Under the pieces are notes generated by a model. That model did not search any database, was not told the origin of the DNA, and saw nothing but the letters and a program-made list of their open reading frames with translations. Shown one piece after another: positions 1 through 6,052 of a stretch of 37,125 bases of DNA. The position numbers and the translations under genes were made by a program. The stretch comes from SIG480 sp045595365 (GTDB lineage: Bacteria; Bacillota; Clostridia; Oscillospirales; JAAYXM01), in assembly GCA_045595365.1 (NCBI GenBank), contig JAZOAI010000034.1, forward strand, positions 1 through 37,125, written 5' to 3'. How positions within the stretch are numbered: position 1 is the stretch's first letter; each line of letters starts with the position of its first letter.

Positions 1-122
1 TCCCCTACAATTTTAGATAGCAACTGTTTTCTGTCTTTTACGCAAATTGTAATGAAATATGCTCCGGCTGTGCTGTAATCATATCCTTTTAATCTTGTTG
101 GCTTTCGTTTTGGCAGTTCCAT
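1..122 (-). CDS. REP-associated tyrosine transposase (RAYT), N-terminal part, runs off the window
   Basis: Reading leftward from an ATG at 122-120, the frame stays open to the window edge and encodes about 40 residues beginning MELPKRKPTRLKGYDYS, followed by AYFITIC and KDRKQLL. This is the N-terminal signature of the Y1/IS200-like, REP-associated transposases common in Firmicutes. These single-strand HUH-type enzymes are thought to act on palindromic REP sequences. The catalytic His-x-His and Tyr lie further on and are not in the window, so integrity cannot be judged. The start is 4 bp after the stop of the XRE gene, with an AGGA about 14 nt upstream, so the two are probably co-transcribed. 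REP-like hairpins occur at 815, 24938 and 36921. The family call is by recognition of the N-terminus only. Confidence 0.75.
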   Translation of the reverse strand, partial: MELPKRKPTRLKGYDYSTAGAYFITICVKDRKQLLSKIVG

Positions 123-126
123 AATG

Positions 127-369
127 TTATTTTATTTCCTGTTCAAGGTTTTCAAATTCCTCTGTATCGAAAAATTCCGTTAGGGTTATTCCCAAACCAT
201 CGCATAGCATTTTTAAAGTAACAATTCCGGGATTTTGACTTTTCCCGTATAAAATATTTTTAATTGTCGATGGAGCAATGCCGGATTCAGTCGCTAATTT
301 GTTAATTGTAATTCTCTTTTCGTCGCATAGATATAAAATTCTGTTTTTTACAGTTGTATAAGTATCCAT
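127..369 (-). CDS. XRE/Cro-CI family HTH regulator, 80 aa
   Basis: A small single-domain DNA-binding protein. The helix-turn-helix is seen in residues about 18-45 (INKLATESGIAPSTIKNILY), followed by the usual third and fourth helices of the Cro/CI fold (TLKMLCDGLGITLTEFF) and a short acidic tail. The size is that of a minimal repressor with no effector domain. It lies directly upstream of the RAYT gene and is divergent from the small membrane protein at 479. The intervening 100 bp holds repeated TAGNCTA half-sites, so I infer that it represses its own operon, the divergent gene, or both. Base composition is AT-rich compared with the housekeeping genes. Confidence 0.8.
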   Translation of the reverse strand: MDTYTTVKNRILYLCDEKRITINKLATESGIAPSTIKNILYGKSQNPGIVTLKMLCDGLGITLTEFFDTEEFENLEQEIK

Positions 370-392
370 TTTCCTACCCCATTTAAATTTTA

Positions 393-455
393 TAGACTAA
401 TTATAGTCTGTTAGTATTGACATAGTAGGCTATATATGATACAATATAGGCTATA
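393..455 (+). promoter_or_regulatory. Promoter for the membrane protein gene with operator-like TAGNCTA repeats
   Basis: A consensus promoter reads TTGACA (417-422), 17 bp, TACAAT (440-445). An inverted repeat TAGACTA (393-399)/TAGTCTG (404-410) lies upstream of the -35. A direct repeat TAGGCTATA occurs at 426-434 and 447-455, one copy in the spacer and one just past the -10. The half-sites start at 393, 404, 426 and 447, which is 11, 22 and 21 bp apart, so they sit on one face of the helix. This is the expected layout for repression by the neighbouring XRE protein, which is an inference. Confidence 0.6.
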
Positions 456-478
456 AATAATCTAAGGGGGTGACGGAT

Positions 479-718
479 ATGGATAAACAAAATGCATCCG
501 CAAAAAATTCTTTTATTCTTGGAATAATCAGTCTAGTAGTATGGGTATTGTGGTGGGCTGAATTACCGTTAGCTATTACAGGAATAGTAAAAGGATATAA
601 AGGATTAAAAAGTGAAAACAGAAATCAGGCAATTATGGGCATAGCATTTTCTGTTGCAGGAATAGTCTTATCGATTATTTTCCTGCTCGTTGTGCTAGGC
701 AAGGCGTATAATATCTAG
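479..718 (+). CDS. Small DUF4190-like membrane protein, 79 aa
   Basis: Two predicted membrane segments (residues about 11-36 and 53-75) are joined by a short basic loop with KGYKGLKSENRNQA. This resembles DUF4190 proteins, which have two hydrophobic stretches around a G-Y-K-G/R-x-x turn and no assigned biochemical function. The ATG at 479 is preferred over the in-frame GTG at 470 because the ribosome binding site AAGGGGG (464-470) overlaps that GTG and is well spaced for 479. Transcription starts from the TTGACA/TACAAT promoter at 417-445. The gene diverges from the XRE-RAYT pair and may be under the XRE protein's control. It is convergent with pdaA and shares a terminator with it. Confidence 0.7.
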   Translation: MDKQNASAKNSFILGIISLVVWVLWWAELPLAITGIVKGYKGLKSENRNQAIMGIAFSVAGIVLSIIFLLVVLGKAYNI

Positions 719-730
719 TAACTGATTTGT

Positions 731-760
731 CCAGCACTGTAACCAGCACTGTAACCAGCA
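731..760. repeat. 12-bp tandem repeat, 2.5 copies
   Basis: CCAGCACTGTAA occurs at 731-742 and 743-754, followed by a partial CCAGCA at 755-760. It lies just downstream of the small membrane protein gene. Copy number may vary by slippage. No function is apparent. Confidence 0.85.
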
Positions 761-814
761 GGGAAAATGTATACCATCTTCCAACATTTAGGATAATCCT
801 AAAACCTTAAAAAC

Positions 815-840
815 GGGACGATGTAGGCATCGTCCCCTAC
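815..840. repeat. REP-like single hairpin ending in CTAC
   Basis: A perfect 9-bp stem GGGACGATG (815-823)/CATCGTCCC (828-836) with loop TAGG is followed by CTAC. It has the same GGGAC...GTCCC-CTAC ending as the 50-bp double-hairpin elements at 24938 and 36921, so it looks like a half unit of the same REP family. It lies within 1 kb of the RAYT gene. Confidence 0.6.
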
Positions 841-843
841 GAT

Positions 844-877
844 AAAAGGCTGAACGAAATAGATCGTTCAGCCTTTT
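844..877. terminator. Bidirectional intrinsic terminator
   Basis: A 14-bp perfect stem (844-857 with 864-877) has AAAA at its 5' base and TTTT at its 3' base. It therefore works on both strands, between the convergent membrane protein gene (+) and pdaA (-). Confidence 0.85.
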
Positions 878-922
878 AAAATTACTATCCTTAACAGTGC
901 ACTTCATATGGTGCGTGTTTTA

Positions 923-1714
923 TTACAGCTCTTCGATACTTTTGAAGCTATACCCCATCTTCTCCCATTCCGTGAGAAGCTCATCTAAAATCTCTCCGTT
1001 TGTTTTTGAAGTGCTGTGGAGAAGAACAACCGCACCCGGATGAATTCGTTCTGTCAGCGTCTTCATAGCAGCTGCGTGTGTGGGTTGTTTGTCGTCGTAC
1101 CAGTCAACATATGCAAGGCTCCAGAAAATCGTTTTATATCCAAGCTTCTGCGCCATTTGAAGATTTTTTTCGGAGAACTTACCCTGCGGCGGGCGGTAAA
1201 ACCTTTTCATATCGCTTCCGCAGAGATTCTTGTATTTTTCCTCAAGCCCCGAAAGCTCGGCAGAAAATTTTTCCTCGCTCTCAATTGCCGACATATCGGG
1301 GTGGGTCAGCGTGTGATTTGCGACAATATGCCCCTCTGCAACCATTCGCTTTACAAGCTCGGGTTCGCGGTCGATATAATTGCCTACAAGAAAGAAAGCT
1401 GCGGGAACATTGTGTTTTTTCAGCGCATCAAGAATTTTCGCAGTGTTTCCGTTTTCATACCCCGCGTCAAACGTGAGATAAATCGTCTTTTCGTTTTCAT
1501 CACCGACGAAGTGCGCGTCATACCCCGCGAGAAACTCCTTCGACGCGTTTGCAACGGGAGTTTTCCCCTTCTCCTGAAAGCTCAGCCCCCAATTTGAATA
1601 AGCATCTCCCGCAGCAGGAATCTCCGGAGCTTCGGGGAAATAGGGCAAAGCGCAAAAAACGAGTAATGCGACCAAAAAGATTGCAACCGTAAGCTTGTGG
1701 ACTCTTATAACCAT
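923..1714 (-). CDS. pdaA: Polysaccharide deacetylase, PdaA type (peptidoglycan N-acetylmuramic acid deacetylase)
   Basis: Extracytoplasmic NodB-fold enzyme. In spore formers PdaA deacetylates muramic acid so that muramic delta-lactam can form in the cortex. An N-terminal signal anchor covers residues about 8-26. The deacetylase domain shows motif 1 TFDAGYENG (81-89, D83), motif 2 NHTLTHPD with metal-binding H134 and H138, motif 3 RPPQGKFS (174-181), and motif 5 LLHSTSKTN with H233. The change from TFDDG to TFDAG and the LLHSTSKTN ending are features of the PdaA subgroup rather than chitin deacetylases. At 263 aa it has the normal family length. AGGTG lies about 7 nt before the ATG. The gene diverges from prmA. 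It suggests sporulation ability but does not prove it. Confidence 0.88.
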   Translation of the reverse strand: MVIRVHKLTVAIFLVALLVFCALPYFPEAPEIPAAGDAYSNWGLSFQEKGKTPVANASKEFLAGYDAHFVGDENEKTIYLTFDAGYENGNTAKILDALKKHNVPAAFFLVGNYIDREPELVKRMVAEGHIVANHTLTHPDMSAIESEEKFSAELSGLEEKYKNLCGSDMKRFYRPPQGKFSEKNLQMAQKLGYKTIFWSLAYVDWYDDKQPTHAAAMKTLTERIHPGAVVLLHSTSKTNGEILDELLTEWEKMGYSFKSIEEL

Positions 1715-1781
1715 ATACTACACCTCTCCGCCGCACCGCGGCATTTTACTATCACTGTATGATTCAAAACGGCTAAATATG

Positions 1782-1810
1782 TTGCATCTCACTCAATATT
1801 TTGATAAAAT
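1782..1810 (+). promoter_or_regulatory. Promoter of prmA
   Basis: TTGCAT (1782-1787), 17 bp, TAAAAT (1805-1810), 33 bp before the prmA start codon. Confidence 0.6.
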
Positions 1811-1843
1811 GTATTTAGTATTTTTATGTGGAGGTATTACACA

Positions 1844-2812
1844 ATGGAATGGATTCAGGTTGCAATTAATACAACGCACGAGGGAGTTGAAGCTCTCACC
1901 TCGGCGCTTGAAGATATCGGCATACGCGGGTTTGAAATTGAAGATTCGGCGGATTTTGACGAATTTATGCACGCTGAGTTCCCCTATCGTGACTATGTTG
2001 ATGAGAACCTTATAGACGAAAAGCTTTCTGCCGACGTTCGCGTGAAAATCTATGTCAGCGCAAATGATGCCGGCCGCGAACATCTCTTGTCGGTCGAGGA
2101 GCTTCTTTTCTCGCTCCGCGGAGACGAAACATTCGGCAGCCTTGAGCTTTCCTTTGTGACAATGAACGAAGAGGACTGGTCAGAAAACTGGAAGCAGTTC
2201 TTCCACCCCTTAAAAATCGGAAAGCGCGTTCTTGTACGCCCCGAATGGGAGGAATGCGAAAACGAAGACGGGCGCGTAGTCTTCACCATAAACCCGGGTA
2301 TGAGCTTCGGAACCGGCTCTCACGCGACCACACAGCTTTGCCTTGAAGCTATTGAGGAATACACAAAAGACGGCGATACAATCCTCGACCTCGGTTGCGG
2401 AAGCGGAATTTTATCAATCACAGCCTGCCTTCTCGGCGCATCAAGCGCCGTGGCGGTGGATATAGACAAAAACGCAGTTGATATAGCGCTTCGCAACGCC
2501 GAGCTCAACGGAGTTTCTGCAGAGAAATACGAAGCTCTTGCGGGAAATATCCTTGAAGACGCGGCTTTGCGCGAGCGTTTTGAAACAGAAAAATATGATA
2601 TTGTCGCTGCGAACATTGTTTCAGATGTCATCATCGGAATTTCTCCGTTTGCGGCAAGCTTTGTGCGAGACGGCGGCATCTTCATCGCTTCCGGAATCAT
2701 AACCGAGCGGCTTCATGAGGTTCTTGGCCACCTCGAAAAAAGCTTTGAAATTATTAAAATCTGCGATAAGAACGATTGGGCCTCCGTAATTGCCCGCCCG
2801 CTGAAAAAATAA
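1844..2812 (+). CDS. prmA: Ribosomal protein L11 methyltransferase PrmA
   Basis: Cytoplasmic SAM-dependent methyltransferase that methylates ribosomal protein L11. The N-terminal substrate-recognition domain covers residues about 1-95. The catalytic Rossmann domain has NPGMSFGTGSHATT (150-163) and the SAM-binding LDLGCGSGILSI (181-192), then the acidic VDIDK loop and the AANIV motif, all diagnostic of PrmA. The ATG at 1844 is chosen because TGGAGGT (1829-1835) lies 8 nt upstream and the family starts with W-x-x-V. An in-frame ATG at 1826 precedes the ribosome binding site and would give 6 extra residues. The resulting 322 aa is slightly longer than the usual 295-315. It has its own promoter at 1782. 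In other Clostridia prmA often sits near dnaJ or rsmE; here it is on its own. Confidence 0.95.
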   Translation: MEWIQVAINTTHEGVEALTSALEDIGIRGFEIEDSADFDEFMHAEFPYRDYVDENLIDEKLSADVRVKIYVSANDAGREHLLSVEELLFSLRGDETFGSLELSFVTMNEEDWSENWKQFFHPLKIGKRVLVRPEWEECENEDGRVVFTINPGMSFGTGSHATTQLCLEAIEEYTKDGDTILDLGCGSGILSITACLLGASSAVAVDIDKNAVDIALRNAELNGVSAEKYEALAGNILEDAALRERFETEKYDIVAANIVSDVIIGISPFAASFVRDGGIFIASGIITERLHEVLGHLEKSFEIIKICDKNDWASVIARPLKK

Positions 2813-2848
2813 ATATCCGCTTTTTGGGAAAACTTAATAAAGTAAGAC

Positions 2849-2877
2849 TGGACAAACACGGTTTTTTTTGGTAAAAT
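2849..2877 (+). promoter_or_regulatory. Promoter of the 259-aa membrane protein gene
   Basis: TGGACA (2849-2854), 17 bp, TAAAAT (2872-2877), about 37 bp before the TTG start. Confidence 0.55.
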
Positions 2878-2913
2878 ATAGAGTATGATGTTGTATTTGG
2901 AGAGTGAATCACT

Positions 2914-3693
2914 TTGAAAAATAATAAACAGAAAAAAGAAATTACAGAGACTGTAAAAAAAGATTATGTCACAAACAAGCTCCTGCTTGTTTTCACCCTT
3001 GCTTTTGCGCTCCTTCTCCTGTTCATGAATATCGGGAGAATGATGAAAAGCACAGCCACCTATATGACAGCTTGGAACATCGCAAAAATAGCTTCGGGAA
3101 TTTCCTGCGCCCTTGTTCTTGCGGGAATTGTAATGCTTATAGTTGAAAAGGTGAAAGGCCTAGACACGAAGTACAAGCTTCTCTCGGGAAAGAACATCAC
3201 AGTGGCTGCGGCGATTATTGCACTTTGTTCCACTGCGCTCTCCCTTGTTTTTTCATCAAGCATGCTTATGCTTCTTTATGTTTTCGTGCCTGCAATCGTT
3301 GTTCTCTACATCGTTTATTATTCCTATCAGCGCGATTTCTTTATGATTGCTCTTTCCTCTATCTTAAGCGGCGCGGCAATCTGGCTTCTTATCTCTGACA
3401 TCGTTAACTCTGCAGATTCTCTCATCCTCGCGATAGCCGCGCTTGTCATTCTCGTGCTTGCCGTCATAACGGTTGTTGCGCAGGTTCGTGGCGGGAAGAT
3501 AAAGCTTTTCGGCCGTGAGTTGACTGTTTTCCGCGACGGCGCAAAATTCGCTCTTGTTTACCTGACATACATTCTCTCTCTTATGCTTCTTGTTGCGGCG
3601 TTTCTCGCAGCAGATCTCGCCATCTACTTTATATTCGGCCTCGTCGGATATATTCTTCTTATTGGCGTATACTACACAGTAAAGCTTATTTAA
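2914..3693 (+). CDS. Polytopic membrane protein of unknown function, 259 aa
   Basis: I do not recognise the family. A short charged N-terminus (MKNNKQKKEITETVKKDY) is followed by about eight hydrophobic segments, near residues 24-40, 53-77, 92-110, 117-135, 143-160, 170-190, 211-230 and 233-256. Short basic loops (KVKGLDTKYK, VRGGKIKLFGRE) suggest a cytoplasmic N-terminus. No catalytic or transporter motif is visible. The start is TTG, with GGAGAG (2899-2904) 9 nt upstream; no in-frame ATG or GTG lies nearby. It follows prmA on the same strand after 100 bp, with its own likely promoter. No terminator is seen before the tRNA-Ser promoter. Confidence 0.75.
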   Translation: MKNNKQKKEITETVKKDYVTNKLLLVFTLAFALLLLFMNIGRMMKSTATYMTAWNIAKIASGISCALVLAGIVMLIVEKVKGLDTKYKLLSGKNITVAAAIIALCSTALSLVFSSSMLMLLYVFVPAIVVLYIVYYSYQRDFFMIALSSILSGAAIWLLISDIVNSADSLILAIAALVILVLAVITVVAQVRGGKIKLFGRELTVFRDGAKFALVYLTYILSLMLLVAAFLAADLAIYFIFGLVGYILLIGVYYTVKLI

Positions 3694-3711
3694 AAGTTTT
3701 TTGAAAAACAC

Positions 3712-3740
3712 TTGACGGAAACGCAAATTTACTTTATAAT
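3712..3740 (+). promoter_or_regulatory. Promoter of tRNA-Ser
   Basis: TTGACG (3712-3717), 17 bp, TATAAT (3735-3740). This near-consensus promoter predicts a start near 3747. Confidence 0.8.
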
Positions 3741-3749
3741 ATACAAAGC

Positions 3750-3796
3750 AGGTCGGTGTTCGGCTTGTATACAACCGAATACTGACCTTATTTTTT
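3750..3796 (+). terminator. Terminator-like hairpin between promoter and tRNA-Ser (possible attenuator or small RNA)
   Basis: The predicted transcript goes straight into a 14-bp stem (3750-3763 with 3775-3788, with two G-U pairs). An 11-nt loop contains the palindrome TTGTATACAA. The stem is followed by TTATTTTTT (3788-3796). This is a textbook intrinsic terminator placed before the tRNA at 3803. Either it limits tRNA-Ser transcription or it ends a separate RNA of about 50 nt. Confidence 0.6.
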
Positions 3797-3802
3797 CGAC
3801 TT

Positions 3803-3894
3803 GGAGAAGTACTCAAGCTGGTCGAAGAGGCGCCCCTGCTAAGGGCGTAGGTCGCGAAAGCGGTGCGGGAGTTCGAATCTCCCCTTCTCCGCCA
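3803..3894 (+). tRNA. tRNA-Ser (anticodon GCU)
   Basis: Class II tRNA. The acceptor stem GGAGAAG (3803-3809)/CTTCTCC is followed by discriminator G and an encoded CCA (3892-3894). The anticodon loop reads CTGCTAA, giving anticodon GCT (serine AGC/AGU). The long variable arm with stem GGTCGCG..., and the T arm GGGAG-TTCGAAT-CTCCC, are intact. Confidence 0.93.
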
Positions 3895-3926
3895 AAAGCT
3901 GACAAGTTTCAACTTGTCAGCTTTTA
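3894..3926 (+). terminator. Terminator of tRNA-Ser
   Basis: A 13-bp perfect stem (3894-3906 with 3913-3925), loop TTTCAA, ends in TTTTA. It overlaps the last base of the tRNA. Confidence 0.8.
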
Positions 3927-3972
3927 CTTTTTACCTTTTCACTATTCACTGAATATAAAAATATTTCCACGA

Positions 3973-5010
3973 CTATTTTTCTATGAGGTTATAACCATTC
4001 ATAATAAACGCTGTTATTTCTTTTGATTTCACACGCATTCCAATAGATTTGATTGCATTTTTAATCAAATCTTCCGAGAGAGCAGGAATATGCTTTTTAA
4101 GTTTTTCATCATACTGCATCAGTTCATTAAAAAGTTTTATGAGCAAGTCGTTTTTGCGTGTGATGTTTTTCGGATAACCTTTTGATATAAGTGCCATATT
4201 GTTATCAAAATTCGGTGCTAAGCCTAAAACCTCACCGGTATCTGCATCTCTTAAAACACCGAAGTTGAAAGTGTGCCGGTCAGGGTTTGCGCAGATTGTA
4301 TCTAAGAATAACATCTTGACATAATCTCCAACAGCATCTGGGCAAATATCTTTAAGCATTTCAACTGATTTGATATAGTCTTCATCATCTCCCAGGATGT
4401 TGAACGCAGGTTCAAAATTCACAAGGGCATTATCTGTAAAATCTTTTGTTTTAATGACACCGTTGCCGCGCTCGTATTCTGCCATCTTAAAACCAAGTTT
4501 GCTTCCGAGTTTGTATATAAACAACTCAGAAAACATTTCATCGTGGTTCGCCTTTTTGTGCATCCACCATTGACCTTTTCTTAGCTTCCAGCACTTTTCA
4601 AAACTACCAATATTGGTAAGCTCAGGAGTTTTGGAACTTTTGCTATTGGCAACTCTATTGAAGCTGTCGTAATTTCCTGTCAGTGCGAGATTTGCAAAAT
4701 AGTCATTATCAAACCTCACATCTTCATAGGTTAATTCTGAATCTATGGGTTTTATCCAATAATTGTCCGTAATAGTAGCGGCATTAACAGCTAAAACAGT
4801 TGATGTATCATCTTTTTCAGTTAAGCGGAGTGCTTTCTTTAATAATCTGGAATTTGCTCTGTGGCAATCAATTGCTCTTGTTTCAAGCCATTTTCCCACA
4901 TTACCTGTATTCTTTAAATATAAAGGCAACAACTTTTCATTTATAACCTCAAGATTATTGTCCTGCCATTTTGCTACTGCAACATCTTTTGACATTATAT
5001 AAAAATTCAA
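3973..5010 (-). CDS. HipA-like kinase-fold protein (toxin-like)
   Basis: A 345-aa member of the HipA superfamily, serine/threonine kinases whose best-known member halts growth by phosphorylating glutamyl-tRNA synthetase. The kinase signatures are present: catalytic loop NPDRHTFNFG with D244 and N249, and metal-binding PNFDNNMAL with D269. The N-terminus (SKDVAVAKW..., then TDNYWIKP) is of the shorter Firmicutes type, often annotated only as HipA domain protein, rather than the E. coli HipA N-subdomain. The start is TTG, with AAGGAGGTG 7 nt upstream. It follows the XRE gene by 14 bp, the antitoxin-toxin order of hipBA. AT-rich codon use and a position behind a tRNA 3' end suggest horizontal gain. 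The substrate is unknown. Confidence 0.8.
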   Translation of the reverse strand: MNFYIMSKDVAVAKWQDNNLEVINEKLLPLYLKNTGNVGKWLETRAIDCHRANSRLLKKALRLTEKDDTSTVLAVNAATITDNYWIKPIDSELTYEDVRFDNDYFANLALTGNYDSFNRVANSKSSKTPELTNIGSFEKCWKLRKGQWWMHKKANHDEMFSELFIYKLGSKLGFKMAEYERGNGVIKTKDFTDNALVNFEPAFNILGDDEDYIKSVEMLKDICPDAVGDYVKMLFLDTICANPDRHTFNFGVLRDADTGEVLGLAPNFDNNMALISKGYPKNITRKNDLLIKLFNELMQYDEKLKKHIPALSEDLIKNAIKSIGMRVKSKEITAFIMNGYNLIEK

Positions 5011-5024
5011 ACGAACGCACCTCC

Positions 5025-5315
5025 TTATTCCTGAAACATCAGAAATTTTTTCAAATCTTCGGGGTAAAGTCCCATCACTTCAACTAATGGTTTAGTATCT
5101 TCATTCTGCATAAGGAGAAGAATGATGGTTATAAAATTACTCCAAGTGAGTTCTTTTTTGTGATTTTCTATATGGTTGAGTGTAGTTTTTGTTAAGCCAA
5201 CTCTTTGAGCAAAGGTGTCCTGCGTTGCTCCAAGTTTTGCACGGAACACCGGCAGATTCTCAACTAATGTAGAGATTAACTCTGCACGCTTGCTTTCATT
5301 TATTGCTTCGCACAT
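5025..5315 (-). CDS. XRE family HTH protein, HipB-like antitoxin
   Basis: A 96-aa DNA-binding protein. The helix-turn-helix is at residues about 31-56 (TQDTFAQRVGLTKTTLNHIE), within a Cro/CI-like domain, and a C-terminal extension ends PEDLKKFLMFQE. Its place just before the HipA-like gene, in the same transcript, supports a role as antitoxin and autorepressor. E. coli HipB does this by binding the promoter and the kinase. GGGGGA precedes the ATG by 7 nt, and a TTGATT/TATAAT promoter lies at 5351-5379. Confidence 0.8.
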   Translation of the reverse strand: MCEAINESKRAELISTLVENLPVFRAKLGATQDTFAQRVGLTKTTLNHIENHKKELTWSNFITIILLLMQNEDTKPLVEVMGLYPEDLKKFLMFQE

Positions 5316-5350
5316 ATTTATTCCCCCGATATTATTAGAGTTATATTCTT

Positions 5351-5379
5351 ATTATACTATATCATTTATAATAAATCAA
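5351..5379 (-). promoter_or_regulatory. Promoter of the hipBA-like operon
   Basis: On the minus strand TTGATT (5379-5374), 17 bp, TATAAT (5356-5351). The surrounding sequence is very AT-rich. The upstream edge touches the large palindrome at 5381. Confidence 0.7.
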
Positions 5380-5380
5380 T

Positions 5381-5585
5381 AATTTTGCCATAAAAAGTGA
5401 AATCATTTCATCTTTTATGGCAAAATTATATTGCTACGCAGTTATATTCGGTAACTCTGAGGGATATTGTGCTTCGCACAGTTTAAGGCAAATATAATAT
5501 CACTGAAACCGAAAGGTTTCAATGTCACTTTTGATTTATCAAAAATATCACTCCATCGAAGATGGAATATCACTAAAAATATACT
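5381..5585. repeat. Array of short hairpins separated by ATATCACT-like linkers
   Basis: This accounts for most of the gene-free stretch 5316-5726. It opens with a 47-bp palindrome (stem 5381-5395/5413-5427, with a nested TGAAAT-C-ATTTCA). Small hairpins follow, each with a 5- to 7-bp stem and short loop: TGTGC-TTC-GCACA, TGAAACC-GAAA-GGTTTCA, TTTTGAT-TT-ATCAAAA and CCATC-GAA-GATGG. The last ones are joined by ATATCACT, ATGTCACT or ATATTG linkers. No reading frame is convincing here. I recall similar unexplained hairpin strings in other gut Firmicutes, but cannot search for them here. Confidence 0.7.
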
Positions 5586-5611
5586 GCATCTTTATTGTTC
5601 TTTCTGTGTAA

Positions 5612-5640
5612 GGTGTGGGGGAGATTCGAACTCTGAGAGA
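5612..5640 (-). pseudogene. tRNA 3'-part remnant (T-arm core), inverted relative to tRNA-Ser
   Basis: On the minus strand, positions 5633-5618 read GAGTTCGAATCTCCCC, identical to 16 nt of the tRNA-Ser T arm at 3869-3884. They run on into CCACACC, which could be a degenerate acceptor end. No 5' half, anticodon arm or CCA can be folded. It may be a relic of a tRNA or an attachment-site-like copy. Confidence 0.45.
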
Positions 5641-5662
5641 GCAACGAGCGCAAACAAAACGA

Positions 5663-5691
5663 TTGACTTCTATAGATATTTGATTTATAAT
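5663..5691 (+). promoter_or_regulatory. Promoter of the 91-aa membrane protein gene
   Basis: TTGACT (5663-5668), 17 bp, TATAAT (5686-5691). Confidence 0.75.
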
Positions 5692-5726
5692 TTAAGCACC
5701 TACAAAATATGAAAGGCGGAATTTTT

Positions 5727-6002
5727 ATGTTTAACGAGACAGGTGGAAAACTCAAGCTCGCTGCTTTTATATATCTTATCGGTGGCGTCTTACTTTCTCT
5801 CATTTATGGCCTTATTCTTATGTCAGCATCTTTCGCAGGGATTCTTTTTATAATTTTTGGCTCTTTCTGCTCCTGGGTCACGGCACTTATCATACACGCC
5901 GTTGGTGAAATTGTGGATGAAATCAAGCAGTCAAATGTAAATACATACGGAATTTACCGTGAGCTTCAGAAAAACCAAAAAAACACCACAGACGACAATT
6001 AA
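5727..6002 (+). CDS. Small two-helix membrane protein of unknown function, 91 aa
   Basis: Two adjacent hydrophobic segments lie at residues about 11-29 and 33-57. The soluble tail is charged (EIVDEIKQSNVNTYGIYRELQ...). The pattern resembles short membrane proteins often seen in Clostridia, but I recognise no named family. The ATG at 5727 is preferred over the upstream in-frame ATG at 5709 because AAAGGCGGA (5713-5720) lies between them and is correctly spaced for 5727. A strong promoter precedes it and a terminator follows, so it is a single-gene transcription unit. Confidence 0.65.
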   Translation: MFNETGGKLKLAAFIYLIGGVLLSLIYGLILMSASFAGILFIIFGSFCSWVTALIIHAVGEIVDEIKQSNVNTYGIYRELQKNQKNTTDDN

Positions 6003-6014
6003 ACATATTAAAAT

Positions 6015-6049
6015 CGCCCCGGAATCAAGATGATTTCGGGGCGTTTTTT
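6015..6049. terminator. Terminator shared by the 91-aa gene and the nup operon
   Basis: A 13-bp stem (6015-6027 with 6031-6043, one G-U) with loop AGA is followed by TTTTTT (6044-6049) on the plus strand. It lies between convergent genes. The minus strand has only a weaker U run. Confidence 0.85.
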
Positions 6050-6052
6050 CTT

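Noticed and set aside
1016..1597. A 193-codon open frame opposite pdaA
   Set aside because: It lies wholly inside pdaA, has no ribosome binding site, and its composition is that of a mirror frame; pdaA has all its motifs.
3364..3912. A 182-codon open frame on the minus strand across the tRNA-Ser gene
   Set aside because: It is antisense to the membrane protein gene and tRNA-Ser; its GDSNSRT-like peptide is the familiar false translation of a tRNA complement.
5381..5585. CRISPR array
   Set aside because: The repeated part is only about 8 bp, unit lengths vary, the spacers are themselves palindromes, and no cas gene is present.
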